Positions 1-6,815 of a DNA stretch of 8,968 nt are shown piece after piece. The DNA comes from JAWWBG01 sp033721095 (GTDB taxonomy: Bacteria > Actinomycetota > Nitriliruptoria > Nitriliruptorales > Nitriliruptoraceae). The stretch is from positions 1-8,968 of the forward strand of contig JAWWBG010000107.1 in the NCBI GenBank assembly GCA_033721095.1. Reading direction: 5' to 3'. The translations under genes were made by a program, and so were the position numbers. The notes below the pieces were generated by a model. That model saw nothing but the letters and a program-made list of their open reading frames with translations, was not told the origin of the DNA and did not search any database. How positions within the stretch are numbered: the stretch's first letter is position 1; every line of letters begins with the position of its first letter.

Positions 1-601
1 CCCACGGGTCGGAGTGCTTGACCGAGATCTTCGTGTTGAAGAAGTCCACGTCCTCGAGCAGCCGAACCTCCTCGAGGGCCGAGGCGACCATGGCCTCCGG
101 CGTGGGCCCGCCGAACCGGTCGAGGATGGGCTGTTCGAGTGAGCCTGCGTTGACGCCGATCCGAATGGCGCAGCCGGCCTCGGCGGCGAGGCGCCCGATC
201 AGCGCGACCTTCTCGTGCTTCTTGATGTTGCCGGGGTTGATCCGCACGCCGGCGCACCCGGCCTCGATCGCAGCGACGGCGTACTTCCACTGGAAGTGGA
301 TGTCTGCGATCACGGGGACCTGCGAGTGGGCAACGATCTCCGCCAGCGCGTCGGCGTCCTCCTGTCGTGGACAGGCGACGCGCACGAGGTCGACGCCGGC
401 CGCCTGGACTGCCGCGATCGCCTGGAGGGTCTCGTCGACCTGGTGGGTCGGCGTGACGGTCATTGTCTGCACCGAGATGGGGGCGTCGCCACCGACCTCG
501 ACGGGGCCGACGGCGATCTTCCGGCTGGCTCGCCGTTTCGGGCCTGGGGAGGACGTGGAGGCCTTGGGATCGGCCCCGAGCACGGGCAGTGACTTGGTCA
601 T
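1..601 (-). CDS. ispG: 4-hydroxy-3-methylbut-2-enyl diphosphate synthase (IspG/GcpE), N-terminal part
   Basis: This is the first 200 codons of IspG, cut off by the window edge. IspG is an iron-sulfur enzyme of the MEP pathway that converts methylerythritol cyclodiphosphate to HMBPP, an isoprenoid precursor. The visible part is the N-terminal TIM-barrel domain. Family blocks are present: GDAPISVQTMTVTPTHQVD, VRVACPRQEDADAL, IADIHFQWKYA, AGVRINPGNIKK, IRIGVNAGSLEQ and KISVKHSDPW. They match the mycobacterial protein closely from memory. The [4Fe-4S] cysteines belong to the C-terminal domain and lie outside the window. The ATG at 601 is followed by a basic, Pro/Ser-rich leader of about 25 residues before the conserved core, as in M. 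tuberculosis. No Shine-Dalgarno is visible, but a TACGCT hexamer ends 7 nt before the ATG, suggesting leaderless translation from its own promoter. The preceding hydrolase stops 61 bp upstream. Dxr, an earlier enzyme of the same pathway, is coded two genes before. Confidence 0.96.
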   Translation of the reverse strand, partial: MTKSLPVLGADPKASTSSPGPKRRASRKIAVGPVEVGGDAPISVQTMTVTPTHQVDETLQAIAAVQAAGVDLVRVACPRQEDADALAEIVAHSQVPVIADIHFQWKYAVAAIEAGCAGVRINPGNIKKHEKVALIGRLAAEAGCAIRIGVNAGSLEQPILDRFGGPTPEAMVASALEEVRLLEDVDFFNTKISVKHSDPW

Positions 602-608
602 GGCCCCG

Positions 609-614
609 AGCGTA
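609..614 (-). promoter_or_regulatory. putative -10 element of a leaderless ispG promoter
   Basis: On the minus strand the hexamer TACGCT fits the TANNNT -10 consensus. It is followed by 7 nt (CGGGGCC) and then the ispG ATG. That spacing would put the transcription start at or next to the A of the start codon, the usual geometry of leaderless genes in actinobacteria. There is no purine-rich ribosome binding site between the hexamer and the ATG. No good -35 is visible: the hexamer 17 nt upstream reads GGCGAA. The call rests on position and the missing RBS; only 5'-end mapping would prove it. Confidence 0.4.
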
Positions 615-662
615 CGGGCCCGATCCGGCCGTTCGCCGGGTGCTCGCGTGCCGGCAACCAGC

Positions 663-1592
663 TCAGGCGAGTCCGAGGATGAGGTCAACGAGGAGGTCCG
701 GCTGCTGCTCCTGGAGGAAGTGGCCGGCCTCCGGAACCGTCACGTGCTCGCGACCCTGTGCGCCGGGCACCTTCGCCTGCAGGATCGGTTCGAAGCCACG
801 CGTGATGTCCTCGTGCTCGGCGAAGGCGGTGAGGAATGGGCGGTCGAACGTCTCGAGTCCCTGCCAGGCGCGGCGCAGCAGGGACGCCGGCGGGTCGGCA
901 TCGTCGAGCGGCACGATCCAGGGGAAGCGACGGGCGCCGGCGAGGTGGCGCGCGGTGGGAAAGGGTGCGTCGTAGGCGGCGGCCTCGTCCCGGGTGAGCA
1001 CGTGACCGGTCTGGTTGAGCGGGCTGTCGGCGCCGCCAACCGCCCACGAGGCGGACAGGTCCTCGGCGGTCGAACGTTCGCGCCAGTGGAGGAACGGCCC
1101 GAGCAGGGTCTGGAGGACGTCGGGAGGGAAGGTGGCCAGCAGGTCGGGGTCGGCAAGGCCGGTGTTCGAGGCGATGACACCGCGGAAACGCTCCGGCGCC
1201 AGGCCGACATGGACGAGGAAGATCAGTCCGCCCCAGTCCTGGCAGAACAGCGTGATGTCGTGCAGGTCGAGCTGGTCCATCCAGTCGCCGGTCCAGGCGA
1301 CATGCGACTCGTAGGTGTAGGCGTCCTCCTCGACCGGCTTGTCCGAGCGTCCGAAGCCGATGAGATCGGGCACGAGGACACGTCGGCCTGCCGCGACCAG
1401 CCCCGGGATCATCCTCCGATAGAGGTAGCCCCACGTCGGTTCACCGTGGGCCAGGAGGACGATCGGGCCATCGGCCGGTCCCTCGTCGACGTGGTGCATT
1501 CGCAGGCCGTCGCCAACGGTCACGTAGCGCGGCTCGAAGGGCCAGTCGGCGAGCCCCTCGAAGCGGTCGTCCGGTGTCCGCTCGATCTCCAC
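663..1592 (-). CDS. haloalkane dehalogenase-like alpha/beta hydrolase (HLD-I type)
   Basis: The predicted 309-residue protein has the alpha/beta-hydrolase fold of haloalkane dehalogenases, which cleave carbon-halogen bonds by water to give an alcohol and halide. It begins like family members (EIERTPDDRF, then WPFEPRYV). Visible motifs are the oxyanion segment HGEPTWGYLY (49-58), DLIGFGRSDKP (76-86), the nucleophile elbow CQDWGG with D119 and W120, a cap-domain Trp at 170, AAAYDAPFP (204-212) and the base H291 in AGHFLQE. W170 lies 51 residues after D119, the D124-W175 spacing of Xanthobacter DhlA. The acid is probably D262, 29 residues before H291 as in DhlA, or neighbouring E261. The GTG at 1592 is chosen because AGGA lies 6 nt upstream and homologues start there; an earlier in-frame GTG at 1643 would overlap the protease gene. 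Natural substrate unknown. An epoxide hydrolase is the main alternative, but the paired Trp residues favour a dehalogenase. Confidence 0.85.
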   Translation of the reverse strand: MEIERTPDDRFEGLADWPFEPRYVTVGDGLRMHHVDEGPADGPIVLLAHGEPTWGYLYRRMIPGLVAAGRRVLVPDLIGFGRSDKPVEEDAYTYESHVAWTGDWMDQLDLHDITLFCQDWGGLIFLVHVGLAPERFRGVIASNTGLADPDLLATFPPDVLQTLLGPFLHWRERSTAEDLSASWAVGGADSPLNQTGHVLTRDEAAAYDAPFPTARHLAGARRFPWIVPLDDADPPASLLRRAWQGLETFDRPFLTAFAEHEDITRGFEPILQAKVPGAQGREHVTVPEAGHFLQEQQPDLLVDLILGLA

Positions 1593-1598
1593 GCGGCG

Positions 1599-1602
1599 TC
1601 CT
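1599..1602 (-). promoter_or_regulatory. ribosome binding site setting the hydrolase start
   Basis: AGGA on the minus strand sits 6 nt before the GTG at 1592, in the 14-bp gap after the protease stop codon. This supports that GTG over the longer in-frame start at 1643. Confidence 0.5.
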
Positions 1603-1606
1603 GTCG

Positions 1607-3067
1607 TCAGTTCAGGGAGATGGGATTGGTCACGTCGAGCCACAACAGCGCCACCGAGATCGTGCCCACGAACGCGATCACCGGCACGGCGATGGCCGCG
1701 ATCGTGCGCGGATCGATCGTGAAGTCGGCGACCTGGCCGCGACGTCGCCGGACCGTGTTGACGGCCTTCTCGACGCCGAGGACGGCAACGTGCCCGCCGT
1801 CGAGCGGCGGGAGCGGGAGCAGGTTGAAGACACCGACGAACACGTTGACGGACGCCAGCAGCCCAAAGAGGAAGAAACCCCCGAAGCGGTCGACCCCCTG
1901 GCCTGCGAGGGCACCGGCACCGACGAGCGAGATGGCGCCCGAACCGGAGCGTTCCTCCTCGCCGCTCACCTCGGACGCGAGCCGGCCGAGGCCCTCCGGG
2001 CCGAAGACGCGGCCCATCGCGACGAACGTCTGCGTGACCATCTCGGTGATGCTGCGATCACCGACGAAGGTCGCGCTGATCGCCTCACCCACCGACAGGC
2101 GCTCTGTCTCCAGTGCCGGGAAGAAGCCGAGCCGGCCGACCTCCTCCCCGGTGGCCTCGTCGACGCGAGCTGCCGGTGTCACCGGAAGCCTGAACTGGTC
2201 CCCATCACGTTCGACCACGACGACGATCTCGGTCCCGGCACTCCGGCTGACGACGTCGACGACCTCATCGAACTCGGTGATGGCAACGCCGTCGACCGCG
2301 ATGATGCGGTCGCCGACCTCGAAGCCGGCCGCCTCGGCGACGTTGTCCTCGACGAACTCGCCGACAACCGGGAGGATCTCGCCGGTGGCCTGGGGGAAGG
2401 TCAGGAAGCCAGCGAGCAGGAGCGCGGCCGCAACCACGAAATGCGTCCCGGCTCCTGCGACCAACACGATGAATCGCTGCCAGGCGGGGCGGTCGTGGAA
2501 GAAGCGGCCGTCGTCGCCCCGCAGCAGCCGGTGTCGCAGGTCACCCGGTCGGCCCGTGTCAGGAACCTCGCGGTCGATGACGCCATCGAGCACCGTCGCC
2601 ACCTCCGTCGGGGTGGCGTCGGTCGGCACGGAGCCTCGGACGGCGGCGACGATGGCGTCGGCAAGGGCACGGTCGGACCCACGGGCCACGAGCTCGTGCA
2701 ACAGTTGCGCCCAGACCTCATCCGGGACGGCCGGAACGTCGTCCGAGTCGATGTCTCGTTCATCGGCGATGCGGTCGCGGAGTTCGGCGACGGCGGCCAC
2801 GTCCAGCACGTCCTCGCTGACCGACCGCAGTCGCCGCTCCTCGACCGACATCCCGCGAATCCGCACGAAGCCGCCGAGGGGCAGTGCCTTGACGCCGTAC
2901 TCGGTCTCGCCGCGGCGCGTGGACCAGATGGTGGGCCCGAACCCGAGGAAGAACCGGTCGGCACGCATCCCGAAGCGCCGCGCCGTCACGAAGTGACCCC
3001 ACTCGTGGATCATGATCGCGACGACGAGGCCAACCACGAACAGCGTGACGGCCACGGGCGTGCTCAT
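1607..3067 (-). CDS. rseP: M50 site-2 intramembrane metalloprotease with PDZ domain (RseP/Rip1 family)
   Basis: This 486-residue membrane protein is a zinc intramembrane protease, a family that cleaves membrane-bound anti-sigma factors and other single-pass proteins. The first transmembrane helix carries HEWGH (21-25), with two zinc-binding His and the catalytic Glu. FLGFGPTIWSTRRGETEYGVKA follows in pieces at 40-61, nearly identical to M. tuberculosis Rip1, then ALPLGGFVRIRGM. A hydrophobic helix lies near 198-222. A single PDZ domain covers about 240-290 (AAGFEVGDRIIAVDG). The second active-site motif NLLPLPPLDGG is at 415-425, where D423 is the third zinc ligand, and a last helix spans about 455-477. 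Two oddities: residues 74-187 form an acidic, probably helical cytoplasmic insertion absent from Rip1, and AGAGTHF (204-210) replaces the usual GPxxN. The ATG is preceded by GGAG at 7 nt. It starts 24 bp after dxr. The symbol is by family; targets are unknown. Confidence 0.93.
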   Translation of the reverse strand: MSTPVAVTLFVVGLVVAIMIHEWGHFVTARRFGMRADRFFLGFGPTIWSTRRGETEYGVKALPLGGFVRIRGMSVEERRLRSVSEDVLDVAAVAELRDRIADERDIDSDDVPAVPDEVWAQLLHELVARGSDRALADAIVAAVRGSVPTDATPTEVATVLDGVIDREVPDTGRPGDLRHRLLRGDDGRFFHDRPAWQRFIVLVAGAGTHFVVAAALLLAGFLTFPQATGEILPVVGEFVEDNVAEAAGFEVGDRIIAVDGVAITEFDEVVDVVSRSAGTEIVVVVERDGDQFRLPVTPAARVDEATGEEVGRLGFFPALETERLSVGEAISATFVGDRSITEMVTQTFVAMGRVFGPEGLGRLASEVSGEEERSGSGAISLVGAGALAGQGVDRFGGFFLFGLLASVNVFVGVFNLLPLPPLDGGHVAVLGVEKAVNTVRRRRGQVADFTIDPRTIAAIAVPVIAFVGTISVALLWLDVTNPISLN

Positions 3068-3091
3068 CGGTGATCTCCGGTCGCGGCAGGT

Positions 3092-4261
3092 TCAAACGCC
3101 CCGGCGGGCCAGGACGTTCCGGGCGGTCTCGCGGGCCCACGTGTCGGCCGCGATCACGTCTTCGACGTCGCGTGGCGGCGTGGGGTTCCCTGCATCGTGC
3201 GCTGACAGGATCTCCTCGACGACGTCGGCGATGCCGAGGAATGGCAACGAACCGTCGAGGAACGCCGCGACCGCGACCTCGTTGGACGCATTGAGGACGG
3301 CCGGAAAGGTGCCGTGGCGGCGCCCGGCCTCGGCGGCCAGGCGCAGCGCCGGAAAGGCCCCATGATCGACGGGCTCAAAGGACAGGTGCTGGGCCGTCGA
3401 CCAATCGCACGCCGCCCAGGCGTGGTCGAGCCGGTCGGGCCAGAACAGGGCCAGCTGGATCGGCAGCCGCATGTCCGGGGGCGACAGCTGCGCCAACGTG
3501 GATCCGTCGATGAACTCGACCATCGAGTGCACGACCGACTGCGGGTGCACCACCACGTCGAGGCGTTCCCACCCGATGTCGAAGAGCTCGTGGGCCTCGA
3601 TCAGCTCCAGGCCCTTGTTCATGAGGGTTGCCGAGTTCACGGTGATCATCCGCCCCATGGACCAGGTGGGATGGTCGAGGGCCTCCTCGGGCGTCACGTT
3701 GGCCAGCTCGTCACGCGATCGGCCCCGGAAGGGCCCCCCGGATGCTGTCAGGACCAGGCGCCCGACCTCGGCGCGCTGGCCGCCACGAAGACACTGCGCC
3801 AGCGCCGAGTGCTCGGAGTCGACGGGGATCAGGTGTTCCTCGCGGCCGCCGGCCACCTCGGCCGCAGCGACGACCAGGTCACCACCGACGATCAGCGACT
3901 CCTTGTTGGCCAGGGCGACCGGCGTCCCCTGCCCCAGTGCTGCCAACGTGGGGAGCAGGCCCCGTGCGCCGGTGATGCCGTTGAGGACGAGGTCGGCCTC
4001 GAGCTGCGCGAGCTCGGCGGCGGCGCCGGGTCCGTCGAGGACTGCGCAGCCCAGCTGCTGGTCGCGCAGACGTTGGGCTGCCCGCGAGTCCGCGACCGCA
4101 ACGCGTGGTACGGCGAACTCGGCTGCCTGGCGGGCCAACAGCTGATGATCAGTCCCGGCAGCGAGCCCCACGACCTCGAAGCGGTCGGGATGGGCTGCCA
4201 CGACCTCGAGTGCCTGTGTCCCGATCGAACCCGTCGACCCGAGGATGACCACGCGCTTCAC
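3092..4261 (-). CDS. dxr: 1-deoxy-D-xylulose 5-phosphate reductoisomerase (Dxr/IspC)
   Basis: Dxr catalyses the NADPH- and metal-dependent conversion of DXP to MEP, the first committed step of the non-mevalonate isoprenoid pathway. The 389-residue length is normal. The N-terminal nucleotide-binding motif ILGSTGSIGTQALEVV (6-21) is intact. LNGITGARG (93-101) and ALANKESLIVGG (116-127) follow. The metal ligands are visible as D148 and E150 in PVDSEHSA and E219 in NKGLELIEA. The substrate loop HPTWSMGRMITVNSAT (197-212) and VVHPQSVVHSMVEF (237-250) are also present. No catalytic residue appears missing, so the protein should be active and probably fosmidomycin-sensitive. The GTG start overlaps the rlmN stop by 4 bp (GTGA), with GAGGT 6 nt upstream inside rlmN. 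The frame stays open far upstream across rlmN, but that stretch is a shadow with no Dxr similarity. Confidence 0.97.
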   Translation of the reverse strand: MKRVVILGSTGSIGTQALEVVAAHPDRFEVVGLAAGTDHQLLARQAAEFAVPRVAVADSRAAQRLRDQQLGCAVLDGPGAAAELAQLEADLVLNGITGARGLLPTLAALGQGTPVALANKESLIVGGDLVVAAAEVAGGREEHLIPVDSEHSALAQCLRGGQRAEVGRLVLTASGGPFRGRSRDELANVTPEEALDHPTWSMGRMITVNSATLMNKGLELIEAHELFDIGWERLDVVVHPQSVVHSMVEFIDGSTLAQLSPPDMRLPIQLALFWPDRLDHAWAACDWSTAQHLSFEPVDHGAFPALRLAAEAGRRHGTFPAVLNASNEVAVAAFLDGSLPFLGIADVVEEILSAHDAGNPTPPRDVEDVIAADTWARETARNVLARRGV

Positions 4262-5424
4262 GACATGACCTCGTCGTCGGGCCCACTCGTCGCCGTGTGG
4301 ACGGGGACCCGATCGGCGGCCCCAACCGCCGCTGGCAGCGTGGCCCCCGAGCCCAGCCTGTAGCGGGCGAGCAGCTGGCCACAGGCCGCGTCGCCGTCGC
4401 GCCCACGGGTGTCCCGCAACGTGACGTTGACACCGGCGTCCTCGAGGCCGGCGACAAAGCGCCGGATCGTCGGGCCGTCGGGCTCGCGCCAGCGGACACC
4501 GGGCGTCGGGTTCATCGGGATGATGTTCACGTGGGCGCGGACGCGTCGGGCGAACGCGGCCAGCTCGGCGACGTCCCGGGGGCTGTCGTTCACGTCCCCG
4601 ATCAGACACCACTCGAGGCTGACGCGGCGATTCGTTCTCTCCCGCCAGGAGGTGATGGCGTCCGCCAGTTCGTCCAGCGGATGTTGGCGATTGACCGGCA
4701 CGAGCTCGTCGCGCAGCTCGTCGTTGGCGGCGTGGAGGCTGACCGCCAGCGTCAGCTGGAGACCCTCGGACGCCAACCGTGCCATCGCCGGGACCAACCC
4801 GACCGTCGAGACCGTCAGGTGACGTGCGCCCAGCCGGAAGCCATCCGGGTCGTTGCACCACCGGATCGCGTGCAGCGTGGCGTCGAGGTTCGCGAGTGGC
4901 TCGCCCATGCCCATGAACACGACGTTGGTGACATGATCGACGTGGTCGGACGGGAGCGCCCGGTCCGCCAGCTGGCCCGTCCGCAGGGCTGCATCGGCCA
5001 GGACAACCTGCCGGACGACCTCGCCGCCGGTGAGCTGACGGCGGAAGCCGGCCTGCCCGGTCGCGCAGAACGGGCACCCCATGGCGCAGCCGGCCTGCGT
5101 CGAGACGCAGACCGTGGCCCGGTCCGCGTACAGCATGAGCACGGTCTCGACTCGTTCGCCGTCGGGGAGGGCGAGCAGGAGCTTGTGGGTGCGGCCAGCG
5201 TCGGCAACCGTGTGGGCCTCGAGGGCCGGACGTGCCGGCCCGAAGCGCTCCTCCAGAGCCGCCCGCATCGAGGCGGGCAGGTTGGTCATCCGCTCGGGCT
5301 CGTCCACGCCGCGAACGAGCCAGGCGCGCAGCTGCTCGGCGCGGAAGGACGGCTCACCATGATCCTCGACGAGCACGGCGAGGGCGTCCGCGTCGAGATC
5401 GTAGGGGTCGACCGGCGTCGTCAC
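4258..5424 (-). CDS. rlmN: dual-specificity 23S rRNA/tRNA adenine-C2 methyltransferase (RlmN)
   Basis: RlmN is a radical-SAM enzyme that methylates C2 of A2503 in 23S rRNA and of A37 in some tRNAs (E. coli numbering). The 388-residue protein has the cluster motif CAMGCPFC with C113, C117 and C120. C106, in ATVCVSTQ seven residues before the cluster, matches E. coli C118. GMGEPLANLDATL (172-184) binds SAM, TLAVSLHAANDELR (225-238) is typical of the family, and C348 in DAACGQL matches the methyl-carrying cysteine C355 of E. coli. A Cfr-type resistance enzyme is the alternative, but the housekeeping context favours RlmN. The GTG start overlaps the last codons of cdsA as GTGA, so translation is probably coupled; no strong RBS is visible. 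The last 35 residues or so are a non-conserved tail. Confidence 0.96.
   Translation of the reverse strand: MTTPVDPYDLDADALAVLVEDHGEPSFRAEQLRAWLVRGVDEPERMTNLPASMRAALEERFGPARPALEAHTVADAGRTHKLLLALPDGERVETVLMLYADRATVCVSTQAGCAMGCPFCATGQAGFRRQLTGGEVVRQVVLADAALRTGQLADRALPSDHVDHVTNVVFMGMGEPLANLDATLHAIRWCNDPDGFRLGARHLTVSTVGLVPAMARLASEGLQLTLAVSLHAANDELRDELVPVNRQHPLDELADAITSWRERTNRRVSLEWCLIGDVNDSPRDVAELAAFARRVRAHVNIIPMNPTPGVRWREPDGPTIRRFVAGLEDAGVNVTLRDTRGRDGDAACGQLLARYRLGSGATLPAAVGAADRVPVHTATSGPDDEVMS
4268..4272 (-). promoter_or_regulatory. ribosome binding site for dxr inside rlmN
   Basis: GAGGT on the minus strand lies 6 nt before the dxr GTG at 4261, within the last codons of rlmN. It fixes the overlapping GTG as the dxr start rather than a longer reading frame. 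Confidence 0.6.
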
Positions 5425-6227
5425 GCGATCAGTTCGATGGCGAAGTAGCCGACGGGCAGTGCCACGATGATGCCGTCGACGCGGTCGAGGATGCCCCCGT
5501 GGCCCGGCAGCAGGTCGCCGAGGTCCTTGATCCCGAGGTCGCGCTTGACCATGGACTCGGTGAGGTCGCCGAAGAATCCGGCGAGCCCGCACACACCAGC
5601 CACGATCGCGGCCTCGACGGCCGTGAACTCGTCACCCAGGGCGGGCAGCACGATCGCTCCGAGCCCGATTGCGACGACCAGCCCCCCGATCAGCCCCTCC
5701 CATGACTTGTTCGGCGACACCGACGGCGCGATCTTGTGCCGTCCGATCAGTGAGCCGACGGCGTAGCCACCGATGTCGGTCAGGATGGCCGCACCCACCA
5801 CCAGCAGGACCCGTTCCACACCGTTGTCCGCGACGGCGAGCAGGACGGCAAACGACGCGCCCACGGCCACCCAGACTCCCAGGAGGACCGTGACCGTCAG
5901 CGTGCGAACCACGTCGTGCCGCTGGGCATCCGCCAGCAACCACGCAACCGAGCCGAAGAACAGCGTGAGGACGCCGATCACCTGGCCCTGGTGCCCGAGC
6001 TCGTGGGCACCGCCCAGGGTCACCAACGAGCCGATGACGAGCACGGCCGTCGCGACGCGGATCCCGGCACCACCGAGGACACGAGCGACCTCGAAGCTGG
6101 CGGTCACGACCAGGCCGGCCACGACGAGGGTGAAGGCGATCGGGTCCCAGAACAGCGATCCGAGGAACAGGACGGCCAGTCCGACGCCCGTGGCGATGGC
6201 CGCCGGCAGGTCGCGACCGCCTGCCAC
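5421..6227 (-). CDS. cdsA: phosphatidate cytidylyltransferase (CDP-diglyceride synthase, CdsA)
   Basis: CdsA is an integral membrane enzyme that makes CDP-diacylglycerol from CTP and phosphatidate, the common precursor of bacterial phospholipids. The 268-residue protein is strongly hydrophobic, with about eight membrane segments, the first near residues 9-25. The family signature runs from S225 to D251: SMVKRD, IKDLGDLLPGHGG and ILDRVD are all intact. SPNKSWEG (171-178) and DIGGYAVG (151-158) are further conserved blocks. The start is the GTG at 6227, one base after the frr stop, because GGAGGT lies 5 nt upstream; the frame remains open further upstream across frr but with no family similarity. 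In many bacteria uppS lies between frr and cdsA; here it is absent, as in M. tuberculosis. The stop overlaps the rlmN start. Confidence 0.96.
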   Translation of the reverse strand: MAGGRDLPAAIATGVGLAVLFLGSLFWDPIAFTLVVAGLVVTASFEVARVLGGAGIRVATAVLVIGSLVTLGGAHELGHQGQVIGVLTLFFGSVAWLLADAQRHDVVRTLTVTVLLGVWVAVGASFAVLLAVADNGVERVLLVVGAAILTDIGGYAVGSLIGRHKIAPSVSPNKSWEGLIGGLVVAIGLGAIVLPALGDEFTAVEAAIVAGVCGLAGFFGDLTESMVKRDLGIKDLGDLLPGHGGILDRVDGIIVALPVGYFAIELIA

Positions 6228-6228
6228 C

Positions 6229-6789
6229 TCAGACCTCCAGGAGGTCGGCTTCCTTCTGCTCGAGGAGCTTGTCGATGCGCGCGACATGCTCGCTCGTGAG
6301 TTCCTCGAGCTGCTTCTCGTAGCGCGCCTCCTCGTCCTTGCCCACCTCCCCGTCCTCGGCAAGGTGCTGCATCTCGTCGCGGGCATGACGACGGACGTTG
6401 CGGACGGCGATGCGGCCATCCTCGGCGGCCTGGCGCGCCAGCTTGATGAAGTCCTGGCGGCGTTCCTCGGTGAGCTCCGGAAACACGCACCGGATCGTGT
6501 CGCCGTCCGTCGAGGGGTTGAGCCCCAGGTCCGACTCGCGGATGGCACGTTCGATGTCGCCGACCGAACCCTTGTCGAACGGGTTGATGAGCAGCATCCG
6601 TGGCTCCGGCACGGAGAAGTTGGCCAGCTGCTGCAGCGGCGTCATGGCCCCGTAGTAGTCGACCTTGATGTTCTGGAGCAGCGCCGGGTTCGCACGACCC
6701 GTGCGGATCCCGGCGAAATCGCTGGCCACCTTGTCGACGGCGCCGCCCATCTTCTTGCGGGCCGTGGCCAGTGCACTGTCGAGGCTCAT
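6229..6789 (-). CDS. frr: ribosome recycling factor (RRF)
   Basis: RRF works with EF-G to split the post-termination ribosome in the cytoplasm. The 186-residue product has the standard family length. It opens MSLDSALATARKKM and carries RTGRANPALL (29-38), VPEPRMLLINPFDK (60-73), the SDLGLNPSTDGDTIR block (86-100), PELTEERRQ (104-112) and the conserved helix VRNVRRHARDEM (129-140). Domain I (three helices) and the inserted domain II are both complete. The ATG at 6789 is chosen because it gives the expected N terminus and AAGGA lies 7 nt upstream. Upstream in-frame codons would run back into pyrH. It lies 26 bp after pyrH, a pairing conserved across bacteria. Confidence 0.97.
   Translation of the reverse strand: MSLDSALATARKKMGGAVDKVASDFAGIRTGRANPALLQNIKVDYYGAMTPLQQLANFSVPEPRMLLINPFDKGSVGDIERAIRESDLGLNPSTDGDTIRCVFPELTEERRQDFIKLARQAAEDGRIAVRNVRRHARDEMQHLAEDGEVGKDEEARYEKQLEELTSEHVARIDKLLEQKEADLLEV
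6233..6238 (-). promoter_or_regulatory. strong ribosome binding site for cdsA
   Basis: GGAGGT on the minus strand sits in the last codons of frr, 5 nt before the cdsA GTG. It is among the best Shine-Dalgarno matches in the window and decides the cdsA start. Confidence 0.7.
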
Positions 6790-6815
6790 GGGTTCATCCT
6801 TGTGGCAGGTGCGGG

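Noticed and set aside
625..639. CCGGC/GCCGG hairpin after the hydrolase as a terminator
   Set aside because: The stem is only 5 bp, there is no T-run after it on the minus strand, and such short palindromes are common in GC-rich DNA.
1593..1643. Longer N terminus for the hydrolase from the GTG at 1643
   Set aside because: It would overlap the protease gene by 37 bp and lacks homology; family members begin at the RTPDDRF segment just after the GTG at 1592.
18..2996. A 992-codon open frame on the plus strand across three genes
   Set aside because: It lies antisense to ispG, the hydrolase and the protease, all with clear family motifs. Its translation is Arg/Ser/Thr/Ala-rich low-complexity sequence with no domain, as expected for an antisense frame in GC-rich DNA.
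1574..3073. A 499-codon plus-strand frame opposite the protease
   Set aside because: It mirrors rseP, is Asp/Arg/Glu-rich without any recognisable domain, and is best explained as a shadow.
4262..5077. Upstream extension of the dxr frame, giving a 661-residue protein
   Set aside because: The extra sequence overlaps rlmN in another frame, is Arg/Pro/Gly-rich, and the RBS and Rossmann motif both place the start at 4261.
4297..5448. A 383-codon plus-strand frame opposite rlmN
   Set aside because: It is antisense to an intact radical-SAM gene and its translation shows no family motif.
6228..6548. Upstream extension of the cdsA frame across frr
   Set aside because: The added residues are Ser/Arg-rich shadow translation of frr. 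GGAGGT before the GTG at 6227 fixes the start.
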